A stretch of 64,000 bases of DNA. Source: Microbacteriaceae bacterium VKM Ac-2854. GTDB lineage: Bacteria; Actinomycetota; Actinomycetes; Actinomycetales; Microbacteriaceae. This document shows positions 1-7,649 of this stretch, in pieces. The notes beneath the pieces were generated by a model. It was not told where the DNA came from and did no database searches. It saw only the letters and a list, made by a program, of their open reading frames with translations. The stretch spans positions 744,001 through 808,000 of the forward strand of contig JABMLH010000001.1 in NCBI GenBank assembly GCA_013205085.1, in the 5' to 3' direction. Numbering within the stretch: the stretch's first letter is position 1; each line of letters begins with the position of its first letter. The translations under genes and the position numbers were made by a program.

Positions 1-2
1 GT

Positions 3-725
3 CCGTGGGGCGACGGCGTCGCTGCCGCACTGCGCGCGAAGGGCGCCTCGCCGGTCGTCGCGCCGATGATCAATTTCGCACCCACCGCCGACTACCCGGC
101 CCTGGAGGCCGCGCTGAAGCGGCTCGAGGCGGGCGAATTCGACTGGATGACGCTGACCAGCGCGACGACGGTCGACGTCCTCTCGTTGCTGAAGACGCGC
201 GTGCCCGCCACGACCCGGATCGCCGCCGTCGGCGAGACCACCGCCGCGGCTCTCGTGGCCGCCGGCTACGCCGTCGACCTGGTTCCCGCCGAGGACAACT
301 CGGCGCGCGGCCTGCTGGCCGAGTGGGAGGCGGCGACCGGCGGGGCCGTGCCGCTGCGCATCCTGACGCTGCGCTCCGAGATCGCGAAGCCGCTGCTGAC
401 GGAGGGGCTGAAGCGGATCGGGCACGACGTGCTGTCGGTCGTCGCCTACCGGACCGTCGGGGTGCCGGTGGTGGAGCGCGTCGTCGCCGACGTCGCGTCG
501 GGAGCGGTGAACGCGATCCTGGTCACCTCGGGCAGCGTGGCGGAGCAGGTGCAGCAGCAGCTCGGTCCGGTGCCGGAGGCCACGCTGGTCGCCGCGATCG
601 GGCCGCAGACCGCCCGGGACGCGCGCGCCATCGGCCTGCGGGTCGACGTGATCGCGCAGGAGCGCTCCGCGTCGTCGCTGATCGACGCGGTCGCCGCTGT
701 CGCGCAGTCCCGCGCCGACGCCTGA
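3..725 (+). CDS. hemD: Uroporphyrinogen-III synthase, 5' truncated
   Basis: The reading frame is open from the left edge, so the true start lies outside the window; 240 codons remain. The product cyclises hydroxymethylbilane to uroporphyrinogen III in cytosolic tetrapyrrole synthesis. The visible part has the two-domain HemD layout: an [15 protein letters not shown] opening segment, an [15 protein letters not shown] loop, [23 protein letters not shown] and [16 protein letters not shown], which match the family's conserved 'TS.' and 'IG..TA' elements. It is the first of three heme genes on the + strand and ends 133 nt before hemB. The order hemD-hemB-hemL is typical of actinobacterial heme operons, so hemC and hemE are expected just outside the left edge. 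Confidence 0.9.
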   Translation, partial: PWGDGVAAALRAKGASPVVAPMINFAPTADYPALEAALKRLEAGEFDWMTLTSATTVDVLSLLKTRVPATTRIAAVGETTAAALVAAGYAVDLVPAEDNSARGLLAEWEAATGGAVPLRILTLRSEIAKPLLTEGLKRIGHDVLSVVAYRTVGVPVVERVVADVASGAVNAILVTSGSVAEQVQQQLGPVPEATLVAAIGPQTARDARAIGLRVDVIAQERSASSLIDAVAAVAQSRADA

Positions 726-858
726 CGGATCGATTCGGGAGGGTGGTCAGCCGGCCCGGCAGTTCGGTCGCTCATCACTGTTCGCGGCGACGAATCCCGT
801 GGGCTCGTCGATGGCGGAACGCCGGAACAGGCGGCGACCGCGCCGTAGGCTGGAGGGC

Positions 859-1857
859 ATGTCTGCTTTCCCCGGATCCGCGCGTCCGCGGCGCCTGCGG
901 ACGACCCCGGCGATGCGCCGGCTGGTCGCCGAGACCCGCATCCACCCCGCTCAGCTCGTGCTGCCGCTGTTCGTCGCCGAGGGGATCACCGAGCCCCGGC
1001 CGATCAGCTCGATGCCGGGGGTGCAGCACCACTCGCTGGAGAGCATCAAGGGCGCCGTCGCCGATGCCGCCGAGGCGGGGATCGGCGGCGTGATGCTGTT
1101 CGGCGTGCCGACCACGCGCGACGCGATCGGCTCCGGCGCCACCGATCCGGCCGGCATCCTCAACGCCGCGACCCGGGTCGTCGCCGATGAGGTGGGCGAT
1201 GCGCTCGTGGTGCAGACCGACCTGTGCCTGGACGAATTCACCGACCACGGCCACTGCGGCGTGCTGGATCCGCTGGGCCGGGTCGACAACGACCCCACGC
1301 TGCTCCGCTACCAGGAGATGGCGCTGGTGCAGGCGGCCTCCGGCTCGCAGCTGCTCGGGCTCTCCGGGATGATGGACGGCCAGGTGGGCGCGATCCGCGA
1401 GGCCCTCGACGGCGCGGGCTTCATCGACACCGCGATCCTCGCCTACGCGGCGAAGTACGCCTCCAGCTTCTACGGCCCGTTCCGCGAGGCCGTGCAGTCC
1501 ACGCTCGAGGGCGACCGCCGCACCTACCAGCAGGATCCGGCCAACCGCCGTGAGGGCCTGCGGGAGGCGACACTCGACCTCGCGGAGGGGGCCGACATCC
1601 TGATGGTGAAGCCGGCCATGAGCTACCTGGATGTGCTCTCCGACGTCGCCGCCGTCTCCGACGTGCCCGTCTGGGCGTATCAGGTCAGCGGCGAGTACGC
1701 GATGATCGAGGCCGCAGCGGCGAACGGTTGGATCAACCGGGAGGCGGCGATCCACGAATCCGTGACGGGCATCCTGCGGGCCGGCGCCGACGTCGTGCTC
1801 ACCTACTGGGCCGTCGAGATCGCGAATGGCCTCGGCTCGGGAAGGGCGCACCGATGA
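859..1857 (+). CDS. hemB: Delta-aminolevulinic acid dehydratase (porphobilinogen synthase)
   Basis: It condenses two 5-aminolevulinate molecules to porphobilinogen. The 332-residue product matches family length. Lys199 ([12 protein letters not shown]) and Lys251 ([12 protein letters not shown]) are the expected Schiff-base lysines. The metal loop reads [14 protein letters not shown]: the first and third zinc cysteines are present but the middle one is Asp, an intermediate metal-site type. ATG 859 follows GGAGGG and was chosen over an in-frame ATG 60 nt upstream, which would add an Arg-rich segment not typical of the family. The stop overlaps the hemL start (ATGA), indicating translational coupling. 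Confidence 0.95.
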   Translation: MSAFPGSARPRRLRTTPAMRRLVAETRIHPAQLVLPLFVAEGITEPRPISSMPGVQHHSLESIKGAVADAAEAGIGGVMLFGVPTTRDAIGSGATDPAGILNAATRVVADEVGDALVVQTDLCLDEFTDHGHCGVLDPLGRVDNDPTLLRYQEMALVQAASGSQLLGLSGMMDGQVGAIREALDGAGFIDTAILAYAAKYASSFYGPFREAVQSTLEGDRRTYQQDPANRREGLREATLDLAEGADILMVKPAMSYLDVLSDVAAVSDVPVWAYQVSGEYAMIEAAAANGWINREAAIHESVTGILRAGADVVLTYWAVEIANGLGSGRAHR

Positions 1858-3185
1858 GCACGAACGACGACTGGTACGCGCGCAGCCAAGCGGCCATCCC
1901 CGGCGGGGTGAACTCGCCCGTGCGAGCTTTCCGCTCCGTCGGCGGCGCGCCGCGCTTTATGGTCGGCGCGCAGGGTCCGTACATCACGGACGCCGACGGT
2001 CGCGAATACGTCGACCTGGTCGCGTCGTGGGGCCCGGCGATCCTCGGGCACGCGCATCCGCAGGTCGTCGCGGCTGTGCAGGAGGCGGCGGCGCGCGGGC
2101 TCAGCTTCGGAGCGTCCACCCCCGCCGAGACCGAGCTCGCCGAGTTGGTCGAGCAGCGGATCACGGCCGGCGGCGTCAGCCCCGTCGAGAAGTTGCGGCT
2201 CGTGTCCACCGGCACCGAGGCCACGATGACGGCGATCCGACTCGCCCGCGGATTCACGGGGCGCGACCTGCTGGTGAAGTTCAGCGGGCATTACCACGGC
2301 CATTCCGACGGCCTGCTCGCCGAAGCGGGATCGGGCCTGGCGACGCTCGCGCTGCCCGCCTCCGCCGGTGTCACCGCGGCGACCGCGGCGCAGACGTTGG
2401 TGCTGCCGTACAACGACCTCGACGCCGTTCGCGCGGTCTTCGCCGAGCGCGGTCACGAGATCGCCGCGGTGATCACCGAGGCCGCCGCCGCGAACATGGG
2501 CGTCGTCGCGCCGGATGCGGGCTTCAACGCGGCACTCGCCGGCATCGCGCACGAGCACGGCGCGCTACTGATCATGGACGAGGTGCTCACGGGCTTCCGC
2601 GTCAGCCCGGCCGGCTGGTGGGGGCTCGACAACGAGGGCGCTGCGCCGTCGACGTACACCGCCGACCTCTACACCTTCGGCAAGGTCATCGGCGGCGGGA
2701 TGCCCGTGGCCGCGCTGGGCGGCCGGGCCGAGGTGATGGACTACCTCGCCCCGCTCGGGCCGGTGTACCAGGCGGGCACGCTGTCCGGTAATCCGGTGGC
2801 CGTCGCCGCTGGGTTGGCGACGCTGCGCCTCGCGGATGCCGACGTGTACGCGCAGCTTGATGCCACGGCGCTGGCACTGCAGAGCGCGGTTTCGACGGCG
2901 CTGAGCGCGGAGGGCGTCGCGCACACCGTGCAGCGCGCCGGCAACCTGTTCTCCTTCGTCTTCCGCGACGCCCCGGCGCGGAACTACGCCGAGGTGCAGT
3001 CGCAGGACGCGTTCCGCTATCCGGCGCTCTTCCACGCCATGCTCGACGCCGGTGTCTCCCTACCCCCGTCGGTCTTCGAGGCCTGGTTCGTCACCGCCGC
3101 GCACGACGACGCCGCGGTCTCCCGCATCCTCGACGCCCTTCCCGCCGCCGCCCGCGCCGCCGCCCAGGCGACCCCCGCGCAATAG
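1854..3185 (+). CDS. hemL: Glutamate-1-semialdehyde 2,1-aminomutase
   Basis: This PLP enzyme converts glutamate-1-semialdehyde to 5-aminolevulinate in the C5 pathway, upstream of HemB. The 443-residue product is a full-length class III aminotransferase fold. Visible elements are the substrate loop [11 protein letters not shown], the PLP phosphate region [16 protein letters not shown], the [11 protein letters not shown] Asp that contacts the PLP pyridine nitrogen, and the PLP lysine K277 in [15 protein letters not shown]. The start overlaps the hemB stop by 4 nt, so the pair is co-translated. A long perfect hairpin begins in its stop codon and probably terminates the operon. Confidence 0.96.
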   Translation: MSTNDDWYARSQAAIPGGVNSPVRAFRSVGGAPRFMVGAQGPYITDADGREYVDLVASWGPAILGHAHPQVVAAVQEAAARGLSFGASTPAETELAELVEQRITAGGVSPVEKLRLVSTGTEATMTAIRLARGFTGRDLLVKFSGHYHGHSDGLLAEAGSGLATLALPASAGVTAATAAQTLVLPYNDLDAVRAVFAERGHEIAAVITEAAAANMGVVAPDAGFNAALAGIAHEHGALLIMDEVLTGFRVSPAGWWGLDNEGAAPSTYTADLYTFGKVIGGGMPVAALGGRAEVMDYLAPLGPVYQAGTLSGNPVAVAAGLATLRLADADVYAQLDATALALQSAVSTALSAEGVAHTVQRAGNLFSFVFRDAPARNYAEVQSQDAFRYPALFHAMLDAGVSLPPSVFEAWFVTAAHDDAAVSRILDALPAAARAAAQATPAQ

Positions 3186-3227
3186 GGTTGTCACTTTGTC
3201 GGCAACCCACCGACAAAGTGACAACCC
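3185..3227. terminator. Perfect hairpin at the end of the heme operon
   Basis: Two 18-nt arms, GGGTTGTCACTTTGTCGG and its exact complement, flank a 7-nt loop and start inside the hemL stop codon. The outer part (GGGTTGTCACT) matches the commonest intergenic repeat family here, while the inner part differs. It probably works as a terminator between the convergent hemL and exporter genes. It lacks a long T tract, so intrinsic termination is an inference. Confidence 0.6.
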
Positions 3228-3252
3228 TTCGCCCTGAGGCGCCGTTCAAGAA

Positions 3253-3310
3253 GGGGGTTGTCACTCCGTCCCGCCGCCGAACACGGCGGCGGGACGGAAC
3301 GACAACCCCC
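3253..3310. repeat. Family A palindromic repeat (GGGTTGTCACTCCGTCCCGC type)
   Basis: A 27-nt left arm and a 27-nt right arm pair with two mismatches around a short loop. The element ends 9 nt before the stop of the convergent exporter gene. With the hairpin at 3185 it makes a double stem-loop between convergent operons, so it can serve as terminator for the minus-strand exporter. The same arm sequence recurs at 5449, 12392, 24926, 28246 and 40581-40785, with a more divergent copy at 50837. Confidence 0.8.
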
Positions 3311-3319
3311 TCATGAGAC

Positions 3320-4810
3320 TCAGTGACCCCAGGTCTGCAACTTCTTCGGAAGGGCGAAGACCAGGGCGAAGGCGGCGGCCGCCATGATCGCGCTGACCAG
3401 CATCGCCGGGGCGGAGGCGGCGAGGAAGCCGGATGCGACATCCTGCGGGCCGGTGATGGTCAGGTTGCCGAACAGCACACTGCCGATCACCGCGATACCC
3501 ACGGCGGCGCCGATCCGCTGCACGGCCGAGATGACGGCGCTGGCCGCACCCGCGTCCTTCGGGTCCACCGTCGCGACGATGAACTGCACGTTCGGGGCGA
3601 TGAAGAAGCCGTTGCCGACACCGGCGATCAGCAGCGGCGGCAGCAGCTCCCAGCTGGTGAGGTCGGCGGCATCGACGGTGGCGAACAGGATCCAGGTCCA
3701 GATCAGGCCGATCGCCAGCAGGCCCGCGCCCAGCACCAGCACGCCGCGTCCGAGCTTGGCCGAGAGCCGGTTGCTCTGCGAGGCGCTGATGATCGAGCCG
3801 ATCGCGAACGGCGTCGCGACCAAACCGGATTCGAGCGCGGTGTGGCCGAGACCCGACTGCCACAGCAGCGAGATCGTGAAGAAGATGCTGGTGAAGGCGG
3901 CGAAGTACACCGTCGCCAGCACCGTTCCGCCGGTGAAGGCGGGGTGGCTGAACAGAGTCGGCGGCACCAGGGGCACGTTGCCGCGCTTGGTGTAGCCGAC
4001 CTCCCAGGCGCCGAAGGCGACCAGCAGCAGCACGCCGGCGGCGAGGGTGATCCAGGTCCAGAGCGGCCAACCTTCATCCTGACCCTGGATCAGCGGCACC
4101 AGCAGGGCGACGAAGGACGCGGTGACCAGTACCAGGCCGAGCCAGTCGACGCCGGCCTTCTCGGACGTGACGTCCTCACGCTTGGGCAGCAGGATCGCCG
4201 CGGCGATCAGGGTGGCGACACCGATGGGCAGGTTCACCCAGAACACCAGCCGCCAGCCGTTCTCCTCGCCGAAGGCCTGGATGATCAGGCCGCCGATGAT
4301 CGGACCGAGCGCGGAGGAGATTCCCAGCACGGCGCCCATGATCGCGAACGCCTTGCCGCGGGCCGGGCCCTTGAACAGCAGTTGGATGTACGCGTTCACG
4401 GCGGGCACGAACATGCCGCCGGCGAGGCCCTGAACCACGCGGGCGATCACGAGCTGCACGTCGTCGGCGGCGAGGCCGCAGGCGAGGCTGGCGACGGTGA
4501 ACAGCGCGACGCCGGAGAAGAAGACCCACTTGTGCCCGATCCGGTCGCCGATGCGGCCGGCCGGGATCAGCGTGAGGCCGAACGCGAGCGCGTAGCCGGA
4601 GATGATCCAGGACAGCGTCGCCTCGGAGGCGTCGAGGGTGGTGCGGATGGTGGGCAGCGCGACGTTCACGATGGTGGTGTCGAGCAGGGCGATGAACATG
4701 CCGGCGAGCAGCACGATCAGGGCGAGCCAGGCTTGGCGCGTGGGCCGGGGCGGCGCCCAGGCCGGAGCCTGATCGGTCCCGGGGGCGGTTCCGGACGTGG
4801 GGGAGGTCAT
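3320..4810 (-). CDS. DHA2-family MFS drug exporter (EmrB/QacA type)
   Basis: A 496-residue inner-membrane protein with about 14 hydrophobic segments, expected to be a proton-coupled multidrug exporter. It shows the DHA2 signatures: LLDTTIVNVALPTI in helix 1 (motif D1), PAGRIGDRIGHKWVF in loop 2-3 (motif A) and the GPIIGGLI region of helix 5 (motif C). The start overlaps the stop of the PadR-type gene by 4 nt (ATGA), so regulator and pump are co-transcribed. The substrate is unknown; pairing with PadR suggests induction by a toxic small molecule. Confidence 0.9.
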   Translation of the reverse strand: MTSPTSGTAPGTDQAPAWAPPRPTRQAWLALIVLLAGMFIALLDTTIVNVALPTIRTTLDASEATLSWIISGYALAFGLTLIPAGRIGDRIGHKWVFFSGVALFTVASLACGLAADDVQLVIARVVQGLAGGMFVPAVNAYIQLLFKGPARGKAFAIMGAVLGISSALGPIIGGLIIQAFGEENGWRLVFWVNLPIGVATLIAAAILLPKREDVTSEKAGVDWLGLVLVTASFVALLVPLIQGQDEGWPLWTWITLAAGVLLLVAFGAWEVGYTKRGNVPLVPPTLFSHPAFTGGTVLATVYFAAFTSIFFTISLLWQSGLGHTALESGLVATPFAIGSIISASQSNRLSAKLGRGVLVLGAGLLAIGLIWTWILFATVDAADLTSWELLPPLLIAGVGNGFFIAPNVQFIVATVDPKDAGAASAVISAVQRIGAAVGIAVIGSVLFGNLTITGPQDVASGFLAASAPAMLVSAIMAAAAFALVFALPKKLQTWGH

Positions 4811-5394
4811 GAGTGGTGGCCTTTCGAGGGTGCGTCCGAGGTGCGCTGTCGTTCTTCGACGGCGATCTCGGGCAGAGCGGTGATCACATCGCTGAGCCAG
4901 GCGATCTCGGCGTGCAGCCGCTGTTCGCGGTGCGCCATGGCGAGGCTCTCGACGATGCTGAGGTAGGGGTGGGCGCGTTCGTTGGACGCCTGGGACTGCG
5001 CGAGCAGTTCTTCGAGTCCGCGCATCCGCTCGGCCAGGACGCCGGGCAGCTCATCGAGCTTCTCGCGGTCGAGGCGGGAGATGGCGAGGTCGAAGGGGTC
5101 GGGGCGGAAGGAGATGGTGCTGAGTTCGAGGGCGCGGATGCGGTCCAGCCGCGCCCGGCCGTCGGCGGTGATCGCGTAGACCTGGCGCTCGGGGAAGTTG
5201 CCCTCGCGCTCGGTGCGCACGATCGTGAGCAGTCCTTCGGTGACCAGTCGCTTGATCGCTCCGTAGAGCGAGCCGACCGAGACATCGGTCCACAGGTGCA
5301 CGTGCTCCTGCTCGGCGAGCTGGCGCAGCTGGTGGCCGTGCATCTCGCCGTGGCGCTCGAACGAGTCGAGGATAAAAAGTCGGATGGAACTCAC
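4807..5394 (-). CDS. PadR-family transcriptional regulator
   Basis: A 195-residue protein with an N-terminal winged helix (SSIRLFILDSFERHGEMHGHQLRQLAE, then VSVGSLYGAIKRL as recognition helix) and a C-terminal helical dimerisation domain of the Vir/PadR-2 type. GTG 5394 was chosen because the conserved SSIRLFIL opening follows directly and GCGAGAG lies 7 nt upstream. An earlier in-frame GTG at 5457 would lie inside an intergenic palindrome. PadR proteins usually repress an adjacent transporter. A TACTC-N6-GAGTA palindrome sits immediately upstream, so autoregulation is likely. Confidence 0.88.
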   Translation of the reverse strand: MSSIRLFILDSFERHGEMHGHQLRQLAEQEHVHLWTDVSVGSLYGAIKRLVTEGLLTIVRTEREGNFPERQVYAITADGRARLDRIRALELSTISFRPDPFDLAISRLDREKLDELPGVLAERMRGLEELLAQSQASNERAHPYLSIVESLAMAHREQRLHAEIAWLSDVITALPEIAVEERQRTSDAPSKGHHS

Positions 5395-5399
5395 GGGAG

Positions 5400-5415
5400 T
5401 ACTCTCGCATGAGTA
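5400..5415. promoter_or_regulatory. Candidate PadR operator
   Basis: TACTC-N6-GAGTA is a perfect 5-bp inverted repeat located 5 nt upstream of the PadR gene's GTG start. The dyad and spacer size fit a winged-helix dimer site. Binding here would repress the PadR-exporter operon. This is inferred from position and symmetry only. Confidence 0.5.
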
Positions 5416-5448
5416 GTAGCGCCTGAGCAACACTTCAGTAAAGAAGGC

Positions 5449-5500
5449 GGTTGTCACTCCGTCCCGCCGCCGAAGGCGGCAGCGGGACGGAGTGACAACC
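5449..5500. repeat. Family A palindromic repeat
   Basis: The left arm GGTTGTCACTCCGTCCCGC and right arm GCGGGACGGAGTGACAACC are exact complements around a 13-nt loop. The element lies 10 nt after the end of the nitroreductase-like gene and 55 nt before the PadR start. It is therefore a 3' element of the gene on its right and may insulate the PadR promoter from read-through. Confidence 0.82.
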
Positions 5501-5510
5501 CCCTCCTCCG

Positions 5511-5933
5511 CTAGCGGCGGGTGAGTTCGACCACCGGGATCGCCGCGCGCGTGGTCTTCTGCTCGTAGTCGGCGAAGCCGGGGTAGCGGCTCGCCTGCTC
5601 GGCGTAGACCTCGGTGCGCTCGGGCTCCGGCAGCACGCGGGCGTGCACGGGCACCTTCTCGACGGAGCTGCCGTCGCCGATCGAGATCTCGGCATCCGGA
5701 TGCGCGACGAGGTTGTGGAACCAGGCCGGGTTCTTCGGCCCGCCCGCGTAGGACGCGAAGACGTACCAGGGGCCGTCCGCCTCGCGCAGGTACATCATCG
5801 GATGCGTGCGACCCTCACCCGACTTCGCGCCCGTCGAGTGCAGCAGCAGCAGCGGCGCCCCCTCGAAGTTGCCGCCTACGCGTCCGCCGTTCGCCTCGAA
5901 CTCGGCGATGATCTTGTCGTTCCATCCGCTCAT
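5511..5933 (-). CDS. Nitroreductase / deazaflavin-dependent oxidoreductase family protein
   Basis: A 140-residue split-barrel protein resembling Mycobacterium Ddn, the F420-dependent nitroreductase family. Visible hallmarks are the N-terminal MSGWNDKIIAEFEANGG, LLLLHSTGAKSGEGRTHPMMYL (cofactor phosphate loop), YVFASYAGGPKNPAWFHNL and HPDAEI. These fit the family pattern TTGRKSG...P..Y..DG..Y.V.AS.GG....P.W..NL. ATG 5933 was chosen because MSGWN is the usual family opening; an in-frame GTG at 5957 is possible. The physiological substrate is unknown, and the F420 requirement is a family inference. Confidence 0.85.
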   Translation of the reverse strand: MSGWNDKIIAEFEANGGRVGGNFEGAPLLLLHSTGAKSGEGRTHPMMYLREADGPWYVFASYAGGPKNPAWFHNLVAHPDAEISIGDGSSVEKVPVHARVLPEPERTEVYAEQASRYPGFADYEQKTTRAAIPVVELTRR

Positions 5934-6032
5934 GGACTCATTCTGCGCTGGACCCACCCTTCAACGGGCGCACGGCGCGCCTTGTGCGAATCCGCACCGC
6001 CGCATCCGCCGAAGGCGCGGCAGACTAGGGGC

Positions 6033-6530
6033 ATGCCCGTTGTCACCGTCCTCCCCGATGTCCTGGAGTTCCGTCTGACCACGGCCGAGCGCGCGCTCGC
6101 CTTCCACCGCGGCGACGTCACGGTGCGCCGCGCGAACATCCGCTCGGCGACGATCACGGAGGATCCGTGGATCTGGGTGCGCGGCATCCGGGCGCCGGGC
6201 ACGGCCGTCCCGCTGACCCTCGCGGCGGGCACCTGGAAGTTCCACGGCGGCAAGGACTTCCTGCTGATCAAGCGCACCACGCTGGCCGTGGTGGTCGACC
6301 TGGTCGACGAGGAGTACTCCCGGATCGTGGTGACCACGAAGCACGCGCCCGAGCTGATCGCGGCGCTGCAGCTGAGCACCCCGACGTCGGCGCTGCCGGT
6401 GGTCGCGGCCGCACCGGCGCCAGAACCCGAGCCGGCCGAACAGCCGAAGAAACCGCGCAAGCGTGCCGCGCGCCCCTCCCAGCAGCACGCCTCCGAGGAA
6501 CCCAGTGGAGCGACCGAACCCGCGGAGTAG
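6033..6530 (+). CDS. Conserved hypothetical protein, PH-like N-terminal part
   Basis: A 165-residue soluble protein of unknown function. Residues 1-115 are rich in predicted beta strands (VTVLPDVLEFRLT, DVTVRRANIRSATI, WKFHGGKDFLLI, LAVVVDLVDEEYSRIVVTT), a pattern like small bacterial PH domains. Residues 120-165 are a Pro/Ala/Glu tail with a basic KKPRKRAARP patch, probably disordered. ATG 6033 follows AGGGG. It is divergent from the nitroreductase-like gene with a 99-nt promoter gap. The PH-like fold is a guess from strand pattern, and no catalytic residues can be assigned. Confidence 0.7.
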   Translation: MPVVTVLPDVLEFRLTTAERALAFHRGDVTVRRANIRSATITEDPWIWVRGIRAPGTAVPLTLAAGTWKFHGGKDFLLIKRTTLAVVVDLVDEEYSRIVVTTKHAPELIAALQLSTPTSALPVVAAAPAPEPEPAEQPKKPRKRAARPSQQHASEEPSGATEPAE

Positions 6531-6544
6531 ACCCTGCGGACTCC

Positions 6545-7555
6545 TCAGTAGCGCACGTCCACCACGGTGCGTCCGCGCACGTGCCCGGCGAGCACCTCCG
6601 GCGCGACGGTGATCGCCTCCGCCAGCGCCATCTCCTCGGTCAGCTCGTCGAGCAACGCGAAGTCGAGGTCGCTCGCGAGCCGATCCCACGCCTGCTCGCG
6701 GGAGGCGAGCGGCGCCTCCACGGAGTTGATGCCGCACAGCGTCACCCCGCGCAGGATGAACGGCATCACCGACCCGGGCAGGTCGGCGCCCTGCGCGAGC
6801 CCGCACGCCGTGACGGTGCCGCCCCACACGGTCTGGGCCAGCACGTTCGCGAGGGTGTGGCTGCCCACGGTGTCGACGACACCCGCCCAGCGCGCCTTCT
6901 GCAGCGGCTTGCCCGCCTCCTGGAACTCGGCGCGGTCCACGATCTCGGCGGCGCCGAGCCTGCGCAGGTAGTCGCCCTGCTCCTCGGCGCGGCCGGTGGA
7001 GGCGGTGACGGTGTAGCCGAGCTTCGCGAGCACGGCGATCGCGATCGAGCCGACGCCGCCGGCCGATCCGGTCACCAGCACGGCGCCCGCATCCGGATGC
7101 ACCCCGTTCTTCTCCAGCGCCAGGATCGAGAGCATCGCGGTGAAGCCGGCCGTGCCGATCGAGGCGGCGCGACGGCTGGAGATCCGGTCGGGCAGCCGCA
7201 GCAGGGCGGCGGAGTCGACGCGGGCGCGCTCGGCCAGGCCGCCGTCGACGCGTTCGCCGAGGCCGGCCCCGTTCAGCACGACCCGGTCGCCGACGTCGAA
7301 GCGATCGAGCGCTGCGCCCTCGGCGTGCGTCACGGTGCCGACGACGTCGATGCCCGGCACGAGCGGCGGGGTACGGATCACGCCGGGCCGGCCGTCGAGC
7401 GCGAGCGCGTCCTTGTAGTTGACGCTGGAGTACTCGACGGCGATGGTGACGTCGCCCGGGGCGAGCTCGTGCTCCTCCCGGTCCTGCACGCTCGCGCGGT
7501 GCGGGCGACTCCGATCCTCGGTGTGTGCATCCTCGACCACGATCGCTCGGTACAT
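6545..7555 (-). CDS. AcuI/YhdH-type NADPH-dependent quinone or acrylyl-CoA reductase
   Basis: A 336-residue zinc-independent medium-chain dehydrogenase. It contains the YSSVNYKDALAL substrate loop typical of YhdH/AcuI, PLVPGIDVVGTV, the nucleotide-binding VTGSAGGVGSIAIAVLAKLG, and ASTGRAEEQGDYLRRLGA. Zinc-ligand cysteines are absent. AcuI members reduce acryloyl-CoA to propionyl-CoA with NADPH. A 2-methylcitrate synthase that would consume propionyl-CoA lies 14 kb away, but no operon link exists. Its 3' end faces the small hypothetical with a 14-nt gap, so both must terminate in very little space. Confidence 0.87.
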   Translation of the reverse strand: MYRAIVVEDAHTEDRSRPHRASVQDREEHELAPGDVTIAVEYSSVNYKDALALDGRPGVIRTPPLVPGIDVVGTVTHAEGAALDRFDVGDRVVLNGAGLGERVDGGLAERARVDSAALLRLPDRISSRRAASIGTAGFTAMLSILALEKNGVHPDAGAVLVTGSAGGVGSIAIAVLAKLGYTVTASTGRAEEQGDYLRRLGAAEIVDRAEFQEAGKPLQKARWAGVVDTVGSHTLANVLAQTVWGGTVTACGLAQGADLPGSVMPFILRGVTLCGINSVEAPLASREQAWDRLASDLDFALLDELTEEMALAEAITVAPEVLAGHVRGRTVVDVRY

Positions 7556-7578
7556 GTGCCCAGCCTAGGACGCCGGCC

Positions 7579-7621
7579 GGTCGAGCCCGTCGAAACCGCG
7601 GCTGGTTCCGGCGGGCTCACC
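7579..7621. repeat. Family D inverted repeat (GGTCGAGCCCGTCGAAACC type)
   Basis: The left arm GGTCGAGCCCGTCGAAACC and right arm GGTTCCGGCGGGCTCACC pair imperfectly around a short loop. The core GAGCC(T/C)G(T/C)CGAAA recurs at 39675-39728. It sits between two minus-strand genes, upstream of the reductase. Confidence 0.6.
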
Positions 7622-7649
7622 CAGCACGGGCGCACTCGCGCCGGTGGCC

